This document shows positions 28,001 to 35,690 of a stretch of 64,000 nt of DNA, one piece after another; the first letter of the stretch is position 1; each line of letters begins with the position of its first letter. Made by a program: the position numbers and the translations under genes. The stretch covers positions 310,001 to 374,000 of the forward strand of contig CAVTZY010000024.1 of NCBI GenBank assembly GCA_963739235.1, given 5' to 3'. Source of the DNA: JAFNAG01 sp963739235 (GTDB taxonomy: Bacteria > Acidobacteriota > UBA6911). The notes beneath the pieces were generated by a model, which worked only from the letters and a program-made list of their open reading frames with translations, did not search any database and was not told the DNA's origin.

Positions 28001-29514
28001 TGTCTTACTGGCACACCTTCACGGCCGATGGCGAAGAACAGCGCGTCACGGCCGGAGGGGGACGGGAAGTGACGATCGGCGGATTTACCAGCACCTCCAT
28101 CCGCGTCGTGGATGTCTCCGATCCCGCAAACGTCAGCGAAATCAACGGGCGGACCCTTGGCGCCGGGTCTGGCTATGAGGTCGCTTTCAGCACCCCTGAC
28201 AAAAGCGGGGCTCTGCAACTGCTGGCTTTCGGCGATGAGGCGGTGCAGATGCCTGCGGCCATTCTCCCCCATGCCCCATCGCACTGGAGTGAACACACGT
28301 CCGGCGCTGATGTGATTCTGGTCACGCATGAATCCTTCCAGGAGGCTGCCGCATCTCTTGCTTCCCAGCACAAGGCTGCCGGACTCCAGGCGGCAATCGT
28401 CAATGTGGCAGACCTTTATGACGAGTTTTCGTTCGGCCTCAAGAACCCGTCCGCGATCCGGGACTTTGTCCTGCGGGCGCTGGCCACATGGAGCAGAGTC
28501 CCACGCTGGCTCGTTCTGCTCGGTGACGCATCCTTCGACCCGAGGGACTATCTCGGTTTAGGAGCAGGCGACTTCGTCCCCACCAAGCTGATTGACACCC
28601 AGTACCTCGAGACGGCCTCGGACGACTGGTTCGCCGATGCCAACAACGACGGGATCCCGGAGCTTGCGATTGGGCGCCTTCCGGTGCGGACTCCGGCGGA
28701 AGCCAATGCCCTGGTTGCCAAGCTCGCCGCCTATAGGAAGCAGGCCCGCTCGGATGACTGGGCGAAGCGCGTCGCGCTCGTGGCCGATGCCAACGACACC
28801 TGGGATTTTGAAGCCGCCAGCGAAGCCATCAAAGCGGACCTGGGGGCCGACTGGACTTACGCCTCCTTCTATCGCGGCCAGCTCGGCACCTCCGCAGCTC
28901 GCCCGGCTTTGCTCGCCGCACTCGAGGCCGGGAACGCCGTCGTCAACTACTTCGGGCACGGTTCGGTGGAACTCTGGCATGACAACCTGCTCACCTCCGA
29001 AGATGCACGGAACCTGGGCAACGGCGTGAAACTGCCGCTGTTTCTGATGATGACCTGCCTGAACGGCTTCTTCGTGGATGTTTACAGCGAGTCGCTGGGC
29101 GAAGCTCTGCTCAAAGATCCCGATGGCGGTGCCGTGGCCGTCTGGGCATCGAGCGGGCTGGCCGAGCCTGACGGGCAGCTGCCGGCGAATCGCGAGGTGT
29201 ACAGCGAGCTGAAGCGACCCGGCGCCACTCTCGGCCAAGCCGTCGCCCGAGCCAAGGCTGCCACGAGCGACGCCGACGTACGGCGCACCTGGGTTCTGCT
29301 CGGGGATCCGACCCTGGGGTCTCCGGTGGCTGGGCCCGCTCAGGTGGTTGGCGATATCAACGGCGATGGGGTGGTGAATGTACTGGATCTCCAGCTCTTG
29401 GTCAACATCATCCACGGGGTGAGCCCCTGCACCGGCAACTGCGACCTCAACGGCGATGGCAGCGTGAATCTGCTGGATCTGCAGATTCTTGTCAACATCA
29501 TCCTCGGAGTCTGA
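25072..29514 (+). CDS. Secreted gingipain-like (peptidase C25) protease with dockerin-type repeats
   Basis: 1480 aa. GAGG lies six bases before the ATG; the signal peptide is residues ~14-35 (LLLLCLWTCFLGVARA). Residues ~40-560 are Ser/Thr/Gly-rich beta repeats, likely an adhesin/beta-helix region (LTVSGNVVIGSGTTFNGGSG and similar). Residues ~572-660 resemble the fibronectin-like segment found before C25 domains. The C25 caspase-like domain (~1090-1410) keeps the catalytic dyad His1296 (YFGHGS) and Cys1329 (MTCLNG). Residues ~1424-1480 are two dockerin-type calcium repeats (DINGDGVVNVLDLQLLVN and DLNGDGSVNLLDLQILVN). An extracellular Cys protease on the opposite strand from the RiPP genes; dockerins may anchor it to a cohesin. 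Its stop codon overlaps a MITE-like element. Confidence 0.8.
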   Translation: MTPGEENCRRHSAIITGGLLLLCLWTCFLGVARAADTGFKTTGTIVSSGSWTNFTTVYINSSNDQRAYVSSSSSYGVCSTYGFSIPADARIDGIEVQVEGREPFTFGTVNFGIQVSWNNGSSWVTEKTSSFNSSTDATSTFGGSSDTWGRSWTDTEFSDANFQLRVRKISGILNFEIDFLQVRVYYTNAKTWDRGAGTNNWGDANNWNPDGVPLATENVSLTGADTIDVNVAGVCNSITLNNAGLALTVKSGNSLTASFNFKLTSGTLNTEAAFPTVTGTTTISAGTVGYNGSGAQAVLALNYYNLTLSNAGTKTIATATTVAGDMTTSGTVTASCSGSLTVSGNVVIGSGTTFNGGSGTVDFNGTLTITSATFTATSGSLSVAGNLTISGSTFAHNSGTVVFDGTDATLTSGGAAFNNFTVNAANKQVYLSASGSLTVNGTLSIQTGYLIQDPANNLSAGSISIGASGRLRNYGTGSLTLAGPVSNSGTIDFDGGGDASCTGTNRILIRSSVNGTQRAWSSSGGTFQMVDVDIQDQAGTAAITCYGSQSSGNNGANWTINTDCAGAPTAVTLVSFGAQQADTAVKLQWQTGYEVQNLGFHIYRESGGVIERVSPSLIAGSALFAGARTALGTGRSYEWWDRDGGGHSGAQYWLEDIGLDGNRTRHGPVTPAPGGREMSDAGQSPLLKDIGRAQLHSGKPKSTDSETQPQRTTASDAPEPLPTMAPETPEPPPTIADQMRVQIWIAGQYAVKLLVKRDGWYRATQAQLIAAGLNPDLDPRKLQLYAAGVEQAIVVSGEEDGHFDSGDSVEFFGLGIDTPWTDQRAYWLIEGPVPGKRVRQVSPAGGADAGASFRYDVELKPRTIHFGALLNGDAENFFGNVVDPSGDEEILRVHHLDNTAPADARLEITLQGATKEPHQVRIDLNGAQIGVLSFEQQMQGTQRFALLAGLLRDGDNTVHLVALGSDTDISLVASIRLSYWHTFTADGEEQRVTAGGGREVTIGGFTSTSIRVVDVSDPANVSEINGRTLGAGSGYEVAFSTPDKSGALQLLAFGDEAVQMPAAILPHAPSHWSEHTSGADVILVTHESFQEAAASLASQHKAAGLQAAIVNVADLYDEFSFGLKNPSAIRDFVLRALATWSRVPRWLVLLGDASFDPRDYLGLGAGDFVPTKLIDTQYLETASDDWFADANNDGIPELAIGRLPVRTPAEANALVAKLAAYRKQARSDDWAKRVALVADANDTWDFEAASEAIKADLGADWTYASFYRGQLGTSAARPALLAALEAGNAVVNYFGHGSVELWHDNLLTSEDARNLGNGVKLPLFLMMTCLNGFFVDVYSESLGEALLKDPDGGAVAVWASSGLAEPDGQLPANREVYSELKRPGATLGQAVARAKAATSDADVRRTWVLLGDPTLGSPVAGPAQVVGDINGDGVVNVLDLQLLVNIIHGVSPCTGNCDLNGDGSVNLLDLQILVNIILGV

Positions 29515-29806
29515 TTTCGGGGACAGGCGCGAATGGCGCTTAGTTAAGAATGCCACAATCACCTGTTAGTCCCGCCAAATCAAGTGATTAAGCCCTGAAG
29601 GGGCGGAGCAGCAAAGCCCAGGGCGTGAGCCCTGGGATCATGGTCATCCGGGAAACCAGCCCTGAAAGGGCGACGCAGCCTGCGCCGCCCTTTCAGGGCT
29701 GATTCCTTGCCAAACGTCAGTTCCCAGGGCTTGCGCCCTGGGCTTTGCTGCTGGACCCTTTCAGGGTCCCAATTGAAATCCTTATCTAAGCGCCTGTCCC
29801 CGAAAT
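29514..29806 (-). repeat. MITE-like element with 17-bp terminal inverted repeats, right copy
   Basis: Bounded by ATTTCGGGGACAGGCGC (29514-29530) and its exact complement (29790-29806). The interior is ~95% identical by eye to the reverse complement of 17187-17450 and is full of nested palindromes. It starts at the last base of the C25 stop codon. There is no coding capacity, so it is a non-autonomous element or structured intergenic repeat. Confidence 0.85.
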
Positions 29807-29839
29807 AGCACAGGCGAGGATCTATCCACGTTTACAATA

Positions 29840-30763
29840 TCAGCCTGCGTGCTGTCTCAGGGATTCAACCACGCGATAGTCGGGAACGACACTGAGTTCA
29901 TAGCAGGGAATGTTCTTGATCAGCTCTTCATAAAAACCGAGAGTGAACTCAAGCCCGCCCCGGTCATAGAAGGTGGGAAAGGTGCACGAAAAGAGGTGAG
30001 CGGCGGCCTCGGCACCGGTCTTTCTCACGATTGCGTTTTCAGAGCCGTGACGCAAAAGGAAAACTTTCTTCAGCAATGCGCGCTGAGGCTGGGCAAACTC
30101 AGCTTCCCCGTGCCAAGGTGTGCCATACATCCAATAGTGCCCATCTGTCCGACGCAGAATGATGCGGTCGTCGCTGAGAATCGTCACTCCTCGTTCTCGT
30201 TCCCAAAGCCTGGCCATGGTCGTTTTGCCGGCGCCGGACTGACCTGCAAAAACATATCCGTTTCCCGAAATATCCACGAGCCCACACGCGTGGATTTCAA
30301 CGCCGCTTCCCCTGGATAGAATGTGCAGCATCATGAGTTCATCCAAAGGATACTGGAGCGGATATACGGCCTGACCCGGGTCAAAGTGGGGGCGGTGAAG
30401 ATATACTTCGCCGAAATTGAAATCCCGATTGAAGCGTGCAATTGCGTATGGAACCGGGCCAAGAGTGGCGGCAAAACATTGATAAAGGTAGCATCCATCC
30501 TCGGCAAACAGTTTCCATGAACCACCGGAATCGAAAATCCTGTCCCAGCCGCATTCGGCCGTGAGATTCTGCCAGGAGGCTTCAAGATTCACGTCGGCTT
30601 TTAACCTGGGCACCCTGAACCGACTCATCTCCGCACCGGGATGGATCTTCATGTCAGGAGCGACGGAGGTAATAGAAATACTGATATCGGCAATTGCGAG
30701 GCAAACCTCGCCGAAGGATGGTTTGGGTTCTGCGGCTCCTGGAAAGGATGTGCTCAAGATCAT
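29840..30763 (-). CDS. HPr-kinase-like (HprK-related) ATPase of a RiPP cluster
   Basis: 307 aa. The C-terminal half has the P-loop GQSGAGKTT (residues 174-182), then ILSDDR (~195) and YGTPWHGE, as in HprK/P and the PqqD-associated HprK-related kinases. The N-terminal half (~1-140) is a variable domain. In paeninodin-type lasso clusters such kinases phosphorylate the C-terminal Ser of the precursor. Here the gene follows, 59 bp later on the same strand, a precursor-like peptide whose last residue is Ser. There is no HPr or PTS gene nearby, arguing against classical HPr kinase. Function by analogy. Confidence 0.8.
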   Translation of the reverse strand: MILSTSFPGAAEPKPSFGEVCLAIADISISITSVAPDMKIHPGAEMSRFRVPRLKADVNLEASWQNLTAECGWDRIFDSGGSWKLFAEDGCYLYQCFAATLGPVPYAIARFNRDFNFGEVYLHRPHFDPGQAVYPLQYPLDELMMLHILSRGSGVEIHACGLVDISGNGYVFAGQSGAGKTTMARLWERERGVTILSDDRIILRRTDGHYWMYGTPWHGEAEFAQPQRALLKKVFLLRHGSENAIVRKTGAEAAAHLFSCTFPTFYDRGGLEFTLGFYEELIKNIPCYELSVVPDYRVVESLRQHAG

Positions 30764-30822
30764 GGCAGCTCAGTCAGCTGAAAACCGGAGTGCGTTCTGA
30801 TGTCGGGAGGCAGGAGCCCTGC

Positions 30823-31005
30823 TCAGGATGCGAGGCTATTGCAGGGCACCGGCGCATTACATTTTGCCTGCGCCGGACCGGTGAATCCGGCATTCTTGCA
30901 TGCTCCTAAGACGGCTTCTTCGGGTTTCAGCAGCACCTGCTTCAGCTGCGGTTTTTCATAAGGTTTTTTCTTGGGTTCGAGCCCTTTCTCCGGTTTGTCA
31001 TTCAT
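30823..31005 (-). CDS. RiPP precursor-like peptide, 60 aa, Cys-containing core ending in Ser
   Basis: A GAGGA site lies six bases before the ATG. Residues 1-34 form a charged, Pro/Lys-rich leader with KKPYEKPQLKQVLL, close to the YxxPxL leader motif bound by PqqD/B1 proteins in lasso systems, then PEEAVLG. The core after Gly34 (ACKNAGF... PCNSLAS) has Cys36, Cys49, Cys55, two Gly and a C-terminal Ser60. It lies between the radical SAM gene (109 bp upstream) and the kinase (59 bp downstream), all co-directional. No other gene in the window looks like a precursor. The product could be a thioether- or otherwise crosslinked and phosphorylated peptide; this is inference. Confidence 0.75.
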   Translation of the reverse strand: MNDKPEKGLEPKKKPYEKPQLKQVLLKPEEAVLGACKNAGFTGPAQAKCNAPVPCNSLAS

Positions 31006-31113
31006 ACGCTTTCCTCGCTCACAAGTTTCCGGCCTCTTGGGCCGCGCGTGCCGATCAAAATCCAGGGCCGACGCCGAGATCGGCCTGGAAGCCCCACACT
31101 CTCACGTGTGCCG

Positions 31114-32385
31114 TCAGCACGATGGAGCGCCGGCAGCGAATCCGCAGCCACATGCGGAGTCATCTGCTTTCAATGCTCCCGGCGATCCATCAAATGGGGG
31201 CCCGGAACCCGGTTCTATCTTTGTTCCGCCATCCCCAATGCCCCGCACCCGATCTATAAGTTTGTCATATCCTTGCCTGCTCATGCAATGCTCGCATCCT
31301 CCGTGCCCGGGCACAGGAATACCAAGGACGTGGGACCGGAGATGCGCGACCTGGCACAGAAAATCCACGGGGGATTCCGGATCTCCCCGCTCCAACTCGC
31401 CATTGGCAGGACACATTCCGCACATCGCCTTGATCTCACACGACAGGCACTTGGTGGCTCTGGTTATTTTACGTCCCCGTACTTTCCCTAGAAACTCTTG
31501 CCAAGCCGTGCGAAAGCTTCCTGTGCGCAGATCGTAGGTGTCCGTGTGCGAGAGCACACAGATGCTCATTCTCCCCTGCGGGTCGATGGCGAAGGAATTA
31601 ATCCCCCCGCCGCAGTGATACATCTCGCTGCCATCCCCCGATGAATGCACCGGCCCATTGAACTGCCTGGTAAAGCTCGCCCACGCCGCGACCCGTTTGG
31701 GATCCAGCAGATCGAGCTCAATAACCTCAGCAGGCGTAAGCCTCACCGCCAAAGGGCTCTGCGTGTTATCAATTCTTGGGTTGATCATGCAATCAAACGT
31801 GAACTCCAGTCCGAGTTCTTGCTCAGCGAACTGCTTCATATCCCAGATTTCGTGCTTGTTCAAGGTGATGGCTGTGGTCTTGAGATACAGCGGCAATCTG
31901 CGATCCCGGAGCAACCGGATTCCTCGCATGCACTTCTCAAAGGAACCCGGGATTCCGGTGATACGCTCGTAAGTCTCTCGGGTGCGGCCATACAGAGTAA
32001 TTCCTATGGAAAATGGAATCCACTGAGCGAGGTGGTCTGCCACATCCGGGGTGACCAGGGTGCCATTAGTAAAGAGGGTGATCAGCAGCCCCTTTTTCTT
32101 GGCATAGGTGTAAATGTCGAGGAAATCTCTCCGGGCAAAAATCTCCCCGCCCGTGTAAAGCAGCCAAAGGCAGCCGCTGTCGGTGATCTCGTCCAGCACG
32201 CGACAATGATCGTCGTAACTCAGCTCACCGAGTCGGGCCTCACGGTCCTCCATGGCCAGATTGTTGTAGCAATGGCAGCATGCCATCGGGCAGCGCCGAG
32301 TCACCTCGATCGTGCCACTCAGCGGGATTCTGTGCTTGAAAGATCGCCGCTGCAGGCCCGCACTGAATTCGCCATAGCTTAGCAT
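31114..32385 (-). CDS. Radical SAM/SPASM peptide-modifying enzyme
   Basis: 423 aa from the ATG at 32385 (GGAGG ten bases upstream; a further in-frame start at 32421 lies inside the PqqD-like gene). Cys32, Cys36 and Cys39 (CPMACCHC) form the radical SAM cluster site after the first strand GTIEVTRR; LLYTGGEIFARRDF is the GGE motif. A C-terminal SPASM region (C in YHCGGG, then KCLSCEIKAMCGMCPANGELE, then FLCQ) binds auxiliary clusters, as in sactionine, ranthipeptide and related maturases. The last ~15 residues form an unusual Cys/Gly tail (ACGCGFAAGAPSC). It starts seven bases after the PqqD-like gene. Confidence 0.88.
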   Translation of the reverse strand: MLSYGEFSAGLQRRSFKHRIPLSGTIEVTRRCPMACCHCYNNLAMEDREARLGELSYDDHCRVLDEITDSGCLWLLYTGGEIFARRDFLDIYTYAKKKGLLITLFTNGTLVTPDVADHLAQWIPFSIGITLYGRTRETYERITGIPGSFEKCMRGIRLLRDRRLPLYLKTTAITLNKHEIWDMKQFAEQELGLEFTFDCMINPRIDNTQSPLAVRLTPAEVIELDLLDPKRVAAWASFTRQFNGPVHSSGDGSEMYHCGGGINSFAIDPQGRMSICVLSHTDTYDLRTGSFRTAWQEFLGKVRGRKITRATKCLSCEIKAMCGMCPANGELERGDPESPVDFLCQVAHLRSHVLGIPVPGHGGCEHCMSRQGYDKLIDRVRGIGDGGTKIEPGSGPPFDGSPGALKADDSACGCGFAAGAPSC

Positions 32386-32392
32386 TTCCCCG

Positions 32393-32863
32393 TCATCCTC
32401 CGTTTTCGGGCAAGCTGCCATGGAGACCGGAGGCTCGCAGGTTGTTCATGAAATCAACAATATCTTGGGTGGCTTCTTCTGTTGAAACCTCATATTCCCG
32501 GCAGACAGCAGCTGCGATCTCAGGAACGGGTTTTCCCGCGCGCATCATTTGCCAAATGTCCGCACCCGGCGCGTTCAAGGTGTAGATCGAATTCAAATCG
32601 CCCACACCACCCCTCACGGGCACGATGATCGTTTCGCCGCCGATCTGTCGAGTTACGAAATCCTCTTTTGCTTCCATGTCTTTCATGGGAATACTCGTGT
32701 CCTTATCTTTCGGCATGCTGCAGGCACCCGTTAGTAATTCGTCGAGGCGCGCAAGTGACCGCGCCAACGTCAGGCGCAGGTTTTTGGCCCGCCGCACCAG
32801 TAACTGCCGGAAAAAACTGCGTATCCGACGGCTGGGGGCCCTGACGCAACTCATCTTTGCCAA
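32393..32863 (-). CDS. PqqD-like RiPP recognition protein with N-terminal extension
   Basis: Up to 156 aa. The PqqD/RRE fold is at ~65-150 (FVTRQIGGETIIVPV...IYTLNAPGADIWQMM...VCREYEVSTEEATQDIVDF). The first ~48 residues are a basic amphipathic stretch starting at a TTG (32863). Internal ATGs at 32716 and 32686 would give a normal-sized domain, and no start has a clear ribosome site. Its stop lies just before the radical SAM start, so it is the first gene of the right RiPP half-operon and the likely leader-binding partner of that enzyme. Confidence 0.8.
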   Translation of the reverse strand: MAKMSCVRAPSRRIRSFFRQLLVRRAKNLRLTLARSLARLDELLTGACSMPKDKDTSIPMKDMEAKEDFVTRQIGGETIIVPVRGGVGDLNSIYTLNAPGADIWQMMRAGKPVPEIAAAVCREYEVSTEEATQDIVDFMNNLRASGLHGSLPENGG

Positions 32864-33263
32864 AAAATCAGTTTAACATCTTATCTACGAAATGAATCAC
32901 ATCAGAACTCTTGGCCCGGCCATTTCCCTGCGGCGTCCAGGATTTGTTGCACGCTGACACGTTGCTGTCGGCACCCCGAGTCATCGCAGAATTAGGATCC
33001 GTGAAATCGCCTGACGCTCCTGGTGGACGGGCGTGCCGCCCGCGCTACAAAAGTGAATCATGAAGTCGCATTCCAAGCCGCCGGCAGCGCGAAAAAGAGT
33101 CTAAACTCCCTAGGCAGTTCGCCGATGTAGATCATTGAGTGAATGAACGGCACTTATGTGCCTGCCCGTTTCCGCACCGGTTTGTGGAAAGCGTCACTTC
33201 CCTGAGGAGGGTGGCGGTTAATGCGAAATTTCCAATGGCACAGATTAGCAAATTGAGCCTCAT
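32864..33263. promoter_or_regulatory. Divergent regulatory region between RiPP genes and polysaccharide cluster
   Basis: 400 bp separating the minus-strand RiPP half-operon from wzc on the plus strand; promoters for both should lie here, although no -35/-10 pair is convincing. A tiny frame of 11 codons (33221-33256) follows a strong GAGGAGGG site and ends eight bases before the wzc ATG. It could be a leader peptide, or its Shine-Dalgarno may feed wzc by reinitiation. Confidence 0.4.
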
Positions 33264-35643
33264 ATGGAATCCCCCCCGGACAAATTGATCCGATGGAGTG
33301 AGGTTAGCTTTGTGGAGCCATATTCTTGCCCGGCGCCTGGTTCCATATCTCAGGCATCGGGCCGTGAAAACGATCCGCAAATCAGCCTCATTGATTACTG
33401 GGCAATTCTGATCAAACGCCGCTGGATCCTTCTGACTGCTCTATTCACCGTATTAATGCTGACTGCCATCAACACCTGGAAACAAACGCCGATCTATCGG
33501 GCGAATCTGAAACTGCAGATCGACATCGAGCAGACCAACATCCTGCCTTTCAAGGACTACGCATCGCCCGACTTCACCTACACCCCGACCGAAGAGTACC
33601 TGAAAACCCAGTTTGAAGCTTTGTCCAGCCGCACCCTGGCCACTCGGGTGATCCGCGTGCTGAAGCTCGAGTAACGATCCTCGGTTCGTAGGAGCCGACC
33701 AACCGGATATGATCGGCCATGTGATGCAGGCAGCGCGCGGGGCCTACCGCGTCTTGCGCCCGGCCAATAGTTTGCCTGCGATGGCGCCGAAAAGCGAAGA
33801 AAAGGATCAACTCATCTCACCTCTGGCTGCCGCTTTTGTTTCCAGCTTAGCCGTCACACCGATAAAAGATAGCCGTGTCGTGGTCGTGAGTTTTGATTCC
33901 CGGGATCCCACACTTGCCGCCCAGATCCTGAACACGCTGGCTGCCGAATACATTCAGATGAATTTTGAAACCAAGTATAAGGCCACAGTTACGGCATCTG
34001 AATTTCTCGAGAAACAGCTGGTCGATCTGCGGGCCCAGGTGCAAAAGTCTGAGGCACAATTAGTGAAATTCGGCCGGGCGCACAACATCTATGCCCTGGG
34101 CTCCAAAGAAAACATAATCATGCAAAAGCTCGCCGATCTTGATTCCGCGCTGACCAACGCACAGGCCGAGCGCATAGCAAAGGAGTCCGTTTGGAAAACC
34201 CTGGCCCAGGCAAGCCCTGGAGAGTTTCCGGATAGTTTGCGCAACGATGACATCAGAAAGCTGGAAGCAAACATCGGTCAACTTCAGCAGCAGCAGGCCC
34301 GGCTCAGGGCATTATTCAAAGCGGAATGGCCGGAATTGAAGCAGATCGCCAATCAGCTCGGCGTTGCGGAGCAACAACTCGCAGACGCCAAGGAAACTGC
34401 GATCAAAGAAGTAGCCGCGGCATACGGCGCCGCCGAGGAAAAAGAAAAACTTCTCGAACATGCCGTCGCGGCGCAAAAGGTCGAGGCAGACACACTCAAT
34501 AAGGACTTTATCCAATATAGCATCCTCAAACGGGAAGTCGACAGCAGCAAGCAGGTCTTCGACGGCATGCTTCAACGGATGAAGGAGGCCGGCATCTCGG
34601 CGGGCTTGAAATCCAACAACATCCATGTCGTCGACCCGGCGGAGCCTCCCCAGTCCGCCTATCTGCCTGACATTACCATGAATATGCTCAAGGCGTTGGC
34701 CGGGGGATTACTGCTCGGGATTGCTCTAGCCTTCCTCCAGGAACATATCTTTTCTCATTTGGACCGGAGCCTCAAGACCCCGGAGGACATCGATCGATAC
34801 ATCAAGTTGCCATTCCTGGGCTTGATACCGTCGGTTCAAACCCCCTCTCCTGTGCTGAGTCTGAAGCTCTCGAGGAAGAATGCGCAAATCCTCATGCCTG
34901 CCGACGGTCACAATGGTTCCACTGGCTCAGCAGACAAGTCGATCGTGGAACTGATCGCACATTACGACTCGCAATCGCTGATATCGGAAGCCTATCGCGA
35001 CCTCCGCACGTCGATTCTGCTATCTGCGAGCACAGCTCGAAGCCCCAAAGCACTGCTGGTTACATCCAGCCTCAAGGGCGAAGGCAAGACTACCACCAGC
35101 ATCAATCTGGCCATCACCCTGGCGCAAGCCAATGAAAAAGTCCTGTTAGTGGACTGCGACATGCGCAATCCCAGCATTCACAAAGTCTTCGGCCTGGAAA
35201 ACGAAAATGGACTGAGCAGCTTCCTCTCCGGCACCTCGACAACTGACATGCCCTTGACTCAAACTACCCAGGTTCCCAACCTCTTCCTATTCCCTGCCGG
35301 GCAGATGCCGCCGAATCCGTCCGAACTGCTCGGGTCGGCAGGCATGAGGAAGTGCATTCTGGAGTTGTCGGAGCAATTTGACCATATCCTGATCGACTCG
35401 CCGCCTTTGCTTGCCGTAACCGATGCGAGAATCCTGGCGACCATGGTGGATGGCGTGGTTCTTGTGATCAAAGGGGGTGAGACGACAAAGGAAGCGGTCA
35501 TTCGTTCCCGGCGCTTATTGCAGGATGTACACGCACCTATTCTCGGAACCATGTTGAACAACGTGGATTTCCGTTCGTCCGATTCCTATTACTATGCCAA
35601 GAACTATTACCCTGTGGGTGACTACTATGTCCGGCAATCATGA
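33264..35643 (+). pseudogene. wzc: Wzc-type tyrosine kinase/chain-length protein, interrupted by a frameshift
   Basis: The gene would encode ~790 aa. The first part (33264-33674) has the Wzz domain start and first membrane segment (RRWILLTALFTVLMLTAI) and stops at TAA 33672. Dropping one base there continues as NDPRFVGADQPDMIGHVMQA into a 644-codon frame that runs to 35643. That frame has long coiled coils, a second membrane segment preceded by AEPPQSAYLPD, and a BY-kinase domain: Walker A SLKGEGKTTTS, Walker A' VLLVDCDMRNP, Walker B ILIDSPPLLA, and a Tyr-rich tail (YYYAKNYYPVGDYY) that is autophosphorylated in relatives. It normally controls polymer length and gates export with Wza. Broken gene or sequence error. 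Confidence 0.85.
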
Positions 35644-35690
35644 TTCGTCAGAGGAAGTGCTCGTGGTTCATTGAGACCTGGAGGGCACAA

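Noticed and set aside
26000..29500. Long minus-strand frames opposite the C25 gene
   Set aside because: They mirror codon bias of the plus-strand gene, lack motifs and have no ribosome sites.
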